The position numbers and the translations under genes were made by a program. A stretch of 5,276 nt of DNA, from positions 1-5,276 of the forward strand of contig JACQAW010000070.1 of NCBI GenBank assembly GCA_016194725.1. Reading direction: 5' to 3'. The notes under the pieces are model-generated. The model worked only from the letters and a program-made list of their open reading frames with translations. It searched no databases and was not told the DNA's origin. This DNA comes from Deltaproteobacteria bacterium (GTDB lineage Bacteria; Bdellovibrionota; UBA1018; UBA923). This document shows, one piece after another, positions 1-5,276 of this stretch (its first letter is position 1; each line of letters opens with the position of its first letter).

Positions 1-768
1 ACCCACCATGCCCGCCTTGACCGAGTCAATTCCGTGCGGCGCCAAAATAGGCTCAAGCCAGGTGGTCAGGCCGTTGAAGAATCCCAGACCCAGAAACGCG
101 AGAATGAAAATCAAAATCAAATCGCGGTCGGCCAGAAACGATCGCAGATGCTCGCGTAGGCCAGCCGTGGCTGCTGAATCACCGGTTTTACCGGCGCGCG
201 TGGCGTTGGGATGGACCAGCACGAAAAACCCCAGCGCGATAAGCGCCGAGGCGCCGGCAAAGATCATCATCGTCGTGCGCAGCCCGTAAGCTTCAACCAG
301 CGGCGAAGACACCGCCAGGCCCGCCGCCATGCCGCCAAGCAAACCCATCGTGCCTATGCCGGTGGCAATGGCTTCTTCATTCGGCTCGAACCAGTCCAGC
401 ACCAGCTTCGAAATTCCGTTGACCACAAACGGCTGTCCAATCGCGATTCCGATCTGAGCGGTGAGCAAAACCCAGAAGCTCGCGGTATAGATTCGCAGGC
501 AGGCAAACGAGGTCATGAGCGTCAACCCCAGCCCGATGCCGAAACGATAACCGCGGCGATCGATGAGCATTCCGCTGGGCACCGAAAGCAGAACATAGAT
601 GAGGGGAAAAACCAGCAGCAGCAACCCCGCGGTGTCTTCACTGACGGCGTACTGTTTTTCGATAAACGAAATGAGTGGCGCAAAGTTGAGCCATAAAAAC
701 TGGCTCAACCCCGCGGCCAGAGAAAACATGGCCAGGATTTGCCATTTTTTAAATTTGCTTTGGGTCAT
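1..768 (-). CDS. Major facilitator superfamily transporter, FLVCR-like (N-terminal part)
   Basis: The minus strand reads open from an ATG at 768-766 to the window edge: 256 codons without a stop, so the C-terminal part lies outside. The product is an inner-membrane transporter. Hydrophobic segments lie near residues 10-33, 47-65, 77-95, 97-122, 136-157, 163-185 and 214-240, giving the six-helix N-terminal bundle, a cytoplasmic loop (about 186-213) and helix 7. The MFS loop 2-3 signature is present as GMLIDRRGYR (residues 66-75). The stretch GQPFVVNGISKLVLDWF (111-127) followed by an ATGIG motif (135-139) resembles the eukaryotic and bacterial FLVCR/DIRC2-type subgroup. Family membership is well supported; the substrate cannot be told from sequence. 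The start gives a short basic N-terminus (MTQSKFKKW) directly before helix 1. No Shine-Dalgarno sequence precedes it. It is divergent from the 229-residue gene across 28 bp and may share control with it. Confidence 0.9.
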   Translation of the reverse strand, partial: MTQSKFKKWQILAMFSLAAGLSQFLWLNFAPLISFIEKQYAVSEDTAGLLLLVFPLIYVLLSVPSGMLIDRRGYRFGIGLGLTLMTSFACLRIYTASFWVLLTAQIGIAIGQPFVVNGISKLVLDWFEPNEEAIATGIGTMGLLGGMAAGLAVSSPLVEAYGLRTTMMIFAGASALIALGFFVLVHPNATRAGKTGDSAATAGLREHLRSFLADRDLILIFILAFLGLGFFNGLTTWLEPILAPHGIDSVKAGMVG

Positions 769-787
769 TGTAAAAGATTAGTCTAAT
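760..787 (+). promoter_or_regulatory. Candidate sigma70-type promoter for the 229-residue gene
   Basis: TTGGGT (760-765) could serve as a -35 box and TCTAAT (782-787, five of six bases of TATAAT) as a -10 box, with a 16-bp spacer. Transcription would start near 794, only a few bases before the ATG at 797, so the mRNA would be leaderless or almost so. This agrees with the absence of a Shine-Dalgarno sequence. The -35 match is weak (three of six) and lies inside the start of the divergent transporter gene. Confidence 0.3.
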
Positions 788-790
788 TTT
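774..790. promoter_or_regulatory. Candidate operator: 17-bp palindrome in the divergent gap
   Basis: AAGATTAGTCTAATTTT has a perfect core (ATTAG at 777-781, centre T at 782, CTAAT at 783-787). It extends to seven matching pairs of eight, with one mismatch at G776/T788. It lies between two divergent starts (768 minus, 797 plus) and overlaps the candidate plus-strand -10 box. This geometry fits a dimeric regulator acting on both genes. No regulator is encoded in the window, and an AT-rich palindrome this short could arise by chance. Confidence 0.35.
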
Positions 791-796
791 CCGAAT

Positions 797-1486
797 ATGA
801 CTGCGCGAATGATCATTTTCTTTGTGCTGGCCGCCGTGCCCGCGAATGCCGGAATCTGTACGAATCCCGAAGCGCGGCTGGGGTTTTTGCGCCATAATTT
901 CGCTGAAACCGCCGACCACGAGCAGTCGTGGGCCACGCACTGGAGTCTGGGCTGGGCGGGGTTGACGGCGCTGCAGCTCATCGGCATTCCCGTGGTGGGC
1001 ACTAAGGACAAGCGGCAGGATCTTGCGGTGGGCGCGTTTGGTTCGGCCATGGGGCTGCTGCCCACTTTTATCATTCCACCGCGGGCGCTGGCCGATCGCG
1101 AGCTGTTGAGCAAGCCACCGCAAAGCGATTCCTGCGCTGATGTCGAGCAGTTTGAAACCGCGCTTGAACGCGCTGCAACGGACGAGGCGTTCATGCACAG
1201 CTGGATTTCTCATGCGGGCAGTCTACTGTTCACTCTGGGGCTGACCGCCGTCGAAGGTTTTGGCTTGCACCACTGGGGGCCGGCGGCACTGACTCTTGGT
1301 TTTGGCGTCGTAGTGGGCGAAATCATGATCTATACGCGCCCGTACAATGCAGAAAGAGCGCTGGCGCGTTACCGTGCCGGTGATTTTTCGGCGCGCAGCG
1401 AAAATTCAGAATCGCAGTCGCTGAAAGTTTCCTTGTTCTGGAATGGAGATGCAGCTGCAGTTGGGCTACGGATGGACCTAAACTGA
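797..1486 (+). CDS. Uncharacterised secreted or membrane protein (229 aa)
   Basis: I do not recognise a named family. The start at 797 is the first ATG after an in-frame stop (779-781). It gives a plausible signal peptide (MTARMIIFFVLAAVPANA, cleavage after residue 18). The mature part has hydrophobic stretches near residues 47-68, 75-95, 134-155 and 159-179, probably three or four membrane helices. The segment QDLAVGAFGSAMGLLPTFI (74-92) followed by PPRAL (94-98) recalls, from memory, hypothetical proteins of Myxococcota and related groups; this was not verified. Two cysteines remain after processing (21 and 113) and could pair. The C-terminus (about 208-229) is polar with alternating hydrophobic residues, resembling a short beta region. 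The gene precedes the barrel gene by 58 bp on the same strand, so it may share its envelope role or transcript. No catalytic motif is visible. The gene call is firm; the function is unknown. Confidence 0.82.
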   Translation: MTARMIIFFVLAAVPANAGICTNPEARLGFLRHNFAETADHEQSWATHWSLGWAGLTALQLIGIPVVGTKDKRQDLAVGAFGSAMGLLPTFIIPPRALADRELLSKPPQSDSCADVEQFETALERAATDEAFMHSWISHAGSLLFTLGLTAVEGFGLHHWGPAALTLGFGVVVGEIMIYTRPYNAERALARYRAGDFSARSENSESQSLKVSLFWNGDAAAVGLRMDLN

Positions 1487-1508
1487 GGATCTAAAATAAG
1501 ATAAAAGA

Positions 1509-1537
1509 TAGACCCCACCCAAACGAGCAGCTATAGT
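1509..1537 (+). promoter_or_regulatory. Candidate sigma70-type promoter for the barrel gene
   Basis: TAGACC (1509-1514, four of six matches to TTGACA) and TATAGT (1532-1537, five of six to TATAAT) are separated by exactly 17 bp. Transcription would begin at about 1543-1545, which is the barrel gene's ATG, so the message would be leaderless. The upstream stretch is AT-rich and contains AAGATA twice at a 7-bp spacing (1498-1503 and 1505-1510). No terminator hairpin was seen between the preceding stop and this site, so read-through from the upstream gene is also possible. Confidence 0.45.
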
Positions 1538-1544
1538 TTGACCC

Positions 1545-2951
1545 ATGCTCAATGGATTGACATGCACGGCGTTACTGGCTCTATGGAGCCCCGTTCTTTT
1601 TGCAGCCTCGGATATGGCTTCGGAAATGGCCGCGGAGATGTACGAGACAGGCCCACGCGACTCAGGCGCCGTGTCGCTGTACAGCGAAGCCTATCGTTCC
1701 AATTCCACCCAGCCCAACAATTCCGCCCCGTCGCTTTTGCTGAGCGGCAAAGGCTCAAAGCAAATGAGCTGGTGGGAAATGGCGGGCGATGCCGAAGGCG
1801 ACATCAACACGAGCCACACCAACGCGCGTTACCTCAATGTTCGTGAAGCGCACGTTGGCAGCCTCGCCGGTCCTGCCGGAATCCGAGTGCAGCTCGGCCG
1901 AAAGCTTGAAGACTGGAATAAGCTTGACGAGTACTGGAAGCTTGGGATGTGGCAGCCGCTTTTTCGCTGGAACGTGCTGACACCAGACGTGGTGGGGCTG
2001 ACCGGCCTTTTCGTTTCCAAAGAGACGAGCAACGTGCGGGCCGTGGCTTTTGGCTCGCCATTTTATATTCCTGAGCTGGGCGCGCAGATGTCGGTGAGCA
2101 ACGGCTCGCTGACCTCGTCGAATCGCTTCATTATTCCACCGCCCAGTCAGATCTCGATGTTCGGCGGAAATTTGCCCGTACATTACCAGCTCGACAACAC
2201 GTCGATTCTGCGTGACGTCGTCATGCACCCCAGCGCCGGCGGCCTGGTGCGCGTGGGGCAGTCGCAGGGAGCCTGGGGAAAAGTATCCTATCTTTATGAG
2301 CCGGTGACGCGAATCATGCTGGGTTACGAGGGCTATCTTTTTCCGGCCAACCAGGACGTCGAAGTGACGCTGCACCCGCGCGTGGTTTATCACCACGTGG
2401 CCTCTTTAGAGACGGGCTACACCACTGAAAGATGGAGCGGCTGGCTGTCGGTGATGGGCGAACGCCCCGTGGCCGATCATACGCCGGGGTTCTGGACTAC
2501 CGAGCAGATCACGCCGGCGGTGCTGGCCAGCGCATCATTGGATTGGGAAGCCTATGGTCGCGGAGCGAACGCCTCGCACGTCAGTGCAAGTTATCTTTAC
2601 AGCTGGGGTGGCGCTTCGCCCGATCAGGGGCCGCTGGCCGTGCCTGGTGTTTCCATTTTCGAGTCTCGTTATCCTTATCGAAGTGCTGCTTCGTTGCGCG
2701 CCAGCGTGCCGCTGGTCGGCGATGAGCTCAAGCACTTTGAGCTCGCCGGTCGGGGCGTTTACGAGTTTACGGTTTCCGGAGTCCTGCTGTCCCTGGATTT
2801 GCTCTACAAGTACGATCGTCATTGGCAGGTGGGAGTGGGGGGCGACGCGATTGGCAGTGCCAGCGCGGGTGCTTCCAATGGCGGCGCTGATTACATGAAT
2901 CTTTATCGAAGCGACGATCGAGTTCGCGGCAAGGTGAGCTATGTTTTCTAG
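1545..2951 (+). CDS. Putative outer-membrane beta-barrel protein (468 aa)
   Basis: The protein starts with a signal peptide (MLNGLTCTALLALWSPVLFA, cleavage near residues 20-21). From about residue 95 to the end it shows alternating hydrophobic/polar strands, frequent aromatics and glycines (for example 243-262, 277-303, 343-354 and 398-432). It ends in VRGKVSYVF, an aromatic-terminated strand of the kind recognised by the BAM machinery. This supports a transmembrane barrel in the outer membrane, roughly 14-18 strands by size. Residues 95-175 hold a distinctive block (GRKLEDWNKLDEYW, then LTGLFVS and AFGSPFYIPE) that reminds me of hypothetical proteins in Bdellovibrio-like bacteria; this is unverified. 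The start is forced by an in-frame stop at 1539-1541. The n-region has no Lys or Arg, which is atypical, and no Shine-Dalgarno sequence precedes it. Its stop overlaps the start of the lipoprotein gene, suggesting joint production. The transported or bound ligand is unknown. Confidence 0.85.
   Translation: MLNGLTCTALLALWSPVLFAASDMASEMAAEMYETGPRDSGAVSLYSEAYRSNSTQPNNSAPSLLLSGKGSKQMSWWEMAGDAEGDINTSHTNARYLNVREAHVGSLAGPAGIRVQLGRKLEDWNKLDEYWKLGMWQPLFRWNVLTPDVVGLTGLFVSKETSNVRAVAFGSPFYIPELGAQMSVSNGSLTSSNRFIIPPPSQISMFGGNLPVHYQLDNTSILRDVVMHPSAGGLVRVGQSQGAWGKVSYLYEPVTRIMLGYEGYLFPANQDVEVTLHPRVVYHHVASLETGYTTERWSGWLSVMGERPVADHTPGFWTTEQITPAVLASASLDWEAYGRGANASHVSASYLYSWGGASPDQGPLAVPGVSIFESRYPYRSAASLRASVPLVGDELKHFELAGRGVYEFTVSGVLLSLDLLYKYDRHWQVGVGGDAIGSASAGASNGGADYMNLYRSDDRVRGKVSYVF
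1902..1955 (+). repeat. Triple 18-bp repeat coding for K-L hexapeptides
   Basis: AAGCTTG occurs at 1902-1908, 1920-1926 and 1938-1944, exactly 18 bp apart and in frame. The encoded residues 120-137 of the barrel protein read as three hexapeptides: KLEDWN, KLDEYW and KLGMWQ. Each has Lys-Leu at positions 1-2 and an aromatic residue at position 5. The stretch may be a conserved loop motif rather than a recent duplication, because the remaining bases of each unit have diverged. Confidence 0.6.
2724..2744. repeat. Short inverted repeat inside the barrel gene
   Basis: GAGCTCAA (2724-2731) and TTGAGCTC (2737-2744) are perfect complements around a 5-nt loop, giving an 8-bp stem. It falls in coding sequence for residues DELKHFEL, has no T-run, and is more likely a coincidence of similar codons than a regulatory element. 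Confidence 0.3.
2931..2938 (+). promoter_or_regulatory. Ribosome binding site of the lipoprotein gene
   Basis: AAGGTGAG lies inside the last codons of the barrel gene, with AAGG six bases before the ATG at 2941. It supports this start and is the only clear Shine-Dalgarno match among the four gene starts in the window. Confidence 0.6.
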
Positions 2952-5276
2952 AACAAGTGCGGCAGTTGTGGTGGGCTTGAGCTGTTTATCGATACTGGCC
3001 TCGGGCTGTTTTGTGGGCGAGGATCCGCCGGCGCCAAAACTCGTGGGCGGACAGATCGGCAGCTTTCAAAGTTCTTGCGTGGCCAAAATCCCACCCGGCG
3101 TGCGGGATTATTTTCTGGGGAATCTGCAAGACGACAACCAGATCGGCGCGCTTTGGGACTGCGGCATCAGTGCGCTGCAGGCCTTTGAGCTGCTGGTGCG
3201 CAGCGATCAGCCCGGCGTGATTCCCTCGAAAGATCTTTTGAAGTTCCTGAACGGCTATCTCAACGAAGCCGATAAGCTTTCAGAAGATCTGCGCCTGGCG
3301 GCCATGAAGCTGAAAGCGGCCTTTCTGGGGGGCGACTCCGATAACCTGACCACGCGCGAGCTGGACCAGACCATCGAAATTCTGGGAATTCTAAAGCGCG
3401 GCACGATCAATCTCAAGACGCTGATGCCCGTGCTGCCCACGCACATCTCGGGGCTCGCCCGCGGGCAGCTGGGTGGGCTGATTGCCACGTTGCAGTCGAC
3501 AGGTGTTGAATTGGGCTCTTATGTGGCGGGCCACGGTGGCGACTACTCTTTTGACGACGCCGGCAAGCTGCTGATCGAATTTGAAAAAGTTTATCTCAAG
3601 AACGCGGCGCCCGACAACGTCGTGCGCTGGCTGCGCGAGCAGCTGCCGGTACTGCGAATTTTAAAGTCGGTGGTGGTGGGCGGCTCAGCTGACAAGGTGG
3701 CACAAAGCGAATGGCTGAATGCGCTGGGGCTGGCCAGCAAGGCCTACGGCACTTACATGCTATATGTGAACGAAAGCGATCATTTCAGCGCCAGCTGGTT
3801 CAGTCCCGACGGCATCGACGCGCTGGCCAGTATTTTCACGCGCGCCGTGGACCATCTGGCCGAGGTGGGCGCAAATCACCCGGGTGGCGTGGTGCCCGCC
3901 GAAACACTGAGTCTTCTGGTCAGCACCTTGCAACAGACCAAGCTTCATCCCGACCCGGCCATGGCTTCAACCACCACGACGGTGACCATCGCCGATCTCG
4001 TCGCCAAGGCGTTGCTCGTCAAGCAGGCCATCTTTGGCGGCGCAGGTCTTGCGTTTGACCTGAATCGGGCAGTCGAGCTGCGTCCGCTGATTGCCAACGC
4101 CAAGCGCCCCGCGTATCGGCTTTATCAAATTCTGCTTCAAACCGATTTTTCGAATATGACGGACGCTGACTTCGCCAAAGTCGTGGCGGACTTCGAAGGC
4201 GCGTCCACCTCGGTTACGGTGGCCGTGCGCGAGTTCATGGCGCAGGCTCCGGCGGTGACTTTTTCCGCGTTGACCGGGCTTACTCAGCAGCTTGACCCGC
4301 TTTTTCAGCTGCCTACGACTCACCAGTCGGTGGACAACGCAGTGGCCCTGGCCAGCGGCTCGCGCGCCGTGCTGCTGGGGCCGCCTTACGCGGGAGTTCA
4401 GCAGGCGGAGTGGAGCCCGATACTGGACGAGGCCGCCCGCCTGGCCCGCTTATATCTTTTGACCTTGCGCGCGCCGGTGCCGCCTGCGAGCGGTGGGCCT
4501 TCGCCTCAGCAGCTTGATTATTGGTGGTCCCTCGCGGACTCGGGCATCGCGTTTATCAATGACGTCATTACGCGGCACCCAGCGGGCAGCCCGGCTATCC
4601 TGACCTCGGAAGTGCTGGCGCTCTTGAATGGTTTGCCTGATAGCGTGGCCAGGAAAAGCGCGCTGCTGGCGCTCATTCCTGATTTCATGAGTTTAAAACA
4701 GGCCCTTTTCGGCGGGGATGCCCAGGGTCTGCAAGCGGGTGAGCTGGTGCGCATTCAGGCCCTGCTTGCCGCCGTGAAGGGCCAGTCGTATCTGCTGCGC
4801 CCTTATTTTCCGCTCGATCTTTCGCAGATCGGCACCTGGACCACGGCGCGCGTGGACAGCCTGGCCGACGCGTTCAGCACCGCCACCGAGGCGCTGGCCG
4901 CGTCGCTTGGCCGGGGTGCAACCGCCAGCTATTCCTTCTCGCAGCTCGACGGTCTACTCGTAAAGCTTTCGCCGCTGCTCACCGACCCTTCGATGATCGC
5001 CAACGCGCGCGAAATGATCCCGGTTTTGAGCAGCCTGAAGGCGGTTATTCTGCGCCCACCCTACGACTCGCTGGCGCCAGCCGAATGGCGCGAGCTGATC
5101 TCAAGCCTGGGCAACTGGGGCGCCCTGGCCCTGCGCCTGGATCATTTCATGAGCAGCGCGCCCGATTGGTATCATGGCGACGCGCTCACGCGCATGCAGG
5201 CGTTGAGCACTGAGCTGTTGCAAAATCTAAGGAATGCGACCGTCAATCACACGCCGTCTGAAATCGCGTTTGGCGA
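2941..5276 (+). CDS. Large repeat-containing lipoprotein (778 codons seen, C-terminus outside window)
   Basis: The frame is open from ATG 2941 to the window edge. The N-terminus (MFSRTSAAVVVGLSCLSILA followed by SGC) is a type II signal peptide with a lipobox ending at Cys23. Ala rather than Leu at -3 is a tolerated variant. Phe follows the Cys, with no Asp retention signal, so outer-membrane sorting is likely. The mature protein has only two further cysteines (46 and 74), which may form a disulfide near the anchor. From about residue 125 the chain is a series of divergent tandem repeats, predicted all-helical, with anchor residues at 125, 242, 361, 475, 586 and 700. A degenerate extra unit may cover residues 46-124. 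No enzyme motif is visible, so a scaffold or binding role is the most reasonable guess. The start overlaps the barrel gene's stop by 11 bp and has a good ribosome binding site, which implies translational coupling and perhaps a joint complex. I do not recognise a named domain family. Confidence 0.88.
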   Translation, partial: MFSRTSAAVVVGLSCLSILASGCFVGEDPPAPKLVGGQIGSFQSSCVAKIPPGVRDYFLGNLQDDNQIGALWDCGISALQAFELLVRSDQPGVIPSKDLLKFLNGYLNEADKLSEDLRLAAMKLKAAFLGGDSDNLTTRELDQTIEILGILKRGTINLKTLMPVLPTHISGLARGQLGGLIATLQSTGVELGSYVAGHGGDYSFDDAGKLLIEFEKVYLKNAAPDNVVRWLREQLPVLRILKSVVVGGSADKVAQSEWLNALGLASKAYGTYMLYVNESDHFSASWFSPDGIDALASIFTRAVDHLAEVGANHPGGVVPAETLSLLVSTLQQTKLHPDPAMASTTTTVTIADLVAKALLVKQAIFGGAGLAFDLNRAVELRPLIANAKRPAYRLYQILLQTDFSNMTDADFAKVVADFEGASTSVTVAVREFMAQAPAVTFSALTGLTQQLDPLFQLPTTHQSVDNAVALASGSRAVLLGPPYAGVQQAEWSPILDEAARLARLYLLTLRAPVPPASGGPSPQQLDYWWSLADSGIAFINDVITRHPAGSPAILTSEVLALLNGLPDSVARKSALLALIPDFMSLKQALFGGDAQGLQAGELVRIQALLAAVKGQSYLLRPYFPLDLSQIGTWTTARVDSLADAFSTATEALAASLGRGATASYSFSQLDGLLVKLSPLLTDPSMIANAREMIPVLSSLKAVILRPPYDSLAPAEWRELISSLGNWGALALRLDHFMSSAPDWYHGDALTRMQALSTELLQNLRNATVNHTPSEIAFG
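3313..5276 (+). repeat. Six divergent tandem protein repeats of about 111-119 residues
   Basis: Each unit opens with a short motif: LKAAFLGGD (124-132), LKSVVVGGS (241-249), VKQAIFGGA (360-368), SRAVLLGPP (474-482), LKQALFGGD (585-593) and LKAVILRPP (699-707). The anchor Lys/Arg residues are 117, 119, 114, 111 and 114 residues apart. A Glu follows the anchor by 15 residues in five units (140, 257, 490, 601, 715) and by 18 in the third (379). It is Glu-Trp in units 2, 4 and 6, and Glu-Leu in units 1, 3 and 5. Later parts of each unit repeat a helix beginning near S-F/T-S-x-x-L-x-x-L (for example YSF at 202-204 and 664-666) and a final helix leading into the next anchor. Units begin at about 3313, 3664, 4021, 4363, 4696 and 5038; the sixth is cut by the window end. 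The alignment was made by eye. Confidence 0.72.

Noticed and set aside
211..696. Plus-strand open frame of 161 codons
   Set aside because: It is antisense to the MFS transporter. Its product is Arg/Gln/His-rich and low in hydrophobic structure, typical of a shadow frame in GC-rich coding DNA.
749..1213. Minus-strand open frame of 154 codons overlapping the divergent gap
   Set aside because: It spans the start of the transporter gene and the opposite strand of the 229-residue gene. The composition is shadow-like, without a signal or domain, while the plus-strand frame has a good signal peptide.
1487..1544. Possible terminator or small RNA in the gap before the barrel gene
   Set aside because: No stem-loop with a T-run is visible; the AT-rich content is better explained by a promoter.
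1755..2396. Minus-strand open frame of 213 codons
   Set aside because: It lies entirely within the barrel gene on the other strand. Its His/Arg-rich product shows no recognisable domain, and the barrel frame has clear strand patterns across it.
2724..2744. Hairpin considered as a terminator or attenuator
   Set aside because: There is no following T-run, the location is mid-gene, and the stem is explained by similar codons for Glu-Leu on both sides of Lys-His-Phe.
3711..4323. Plus- and minus-strand open frames (3711-4058 plus, 3967-4323 minus)
   Set aside because: Both are shadows of the lipoprotein reading frame, which is continuous here and carries the regularly spaced repeat motifs.
3313..5276. 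Lipoprotein repeats as EF-hands, TPR or HEAT repeats
   Set aside because: There is no DxDxDG calcium loop. The period of about 115 is far longer than TPR (34) or HEAT (about 40), and the TPR W/G/Y/A pattern is absent. Each unit could still contain several helix hairpins.

Overview
The window looks like chromosomal DNA of a Gram-negative bacterium with moderately high GC (about 60% by eye). It encodes a beta-barrel-type outer-membrane protein ending in an aromatic residue, a lipobox lipoprotein and cleavable signal peptides. The barrel protein and the large all-helical lipoprotein resemble, from memory, families of Bdellovibrio-like predatory or deltaproteobacterial lineages. That placement is an inference and was not checked by a search. 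No mobile element, CRISPR array, rRNA or tRNA was found.

Layout. Positions 1-768 (minus strand) hold the N-terminal 256 codons of a major facilitator superfamily transporter of the FLVCR-like type, running off the left edge. A 28-bp divergent gap (769-796) contains a near-perfect 17-bp palindrome that overlaps a candidate -10 box. On the plus strand follow three envelope genes. The first (797-1486) is a secreted or membrane protein of 229 residues with no recognised function. The second (1545-2951) is a 468-residue putative outer-membrane beta-barrel protein. The third (2941-5276, running off the right edge) is a large lipoprotein whose start overlaps the barrel gene's stop by 11 bp. The 58-bp gap before the barrel gene is AT-rich and carries a sigma70-like promoter whose predicted transcription start falls at the ATG.

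How the genes may work together. The barrel protein and lipoprotein look translationally coupled and are probably made together, so they may form an outer-membrane complex. The main unusual signal is in the lipoprotein: at least six divergent tandem repeats of about 111-119 residues. Each opens with an L-K-x-hydrophobic-G-G type motif followed 15 residues later by a conserved Glu (often Glu-Trp), then amphipathic helices. I recognise no named domain in it. A second pattern is that the three genes next to a promoter gap lack a Shine-Dalgarno sequence, whereas the internal lipoprotein gene has one. This fits leaderless transcription of the former.
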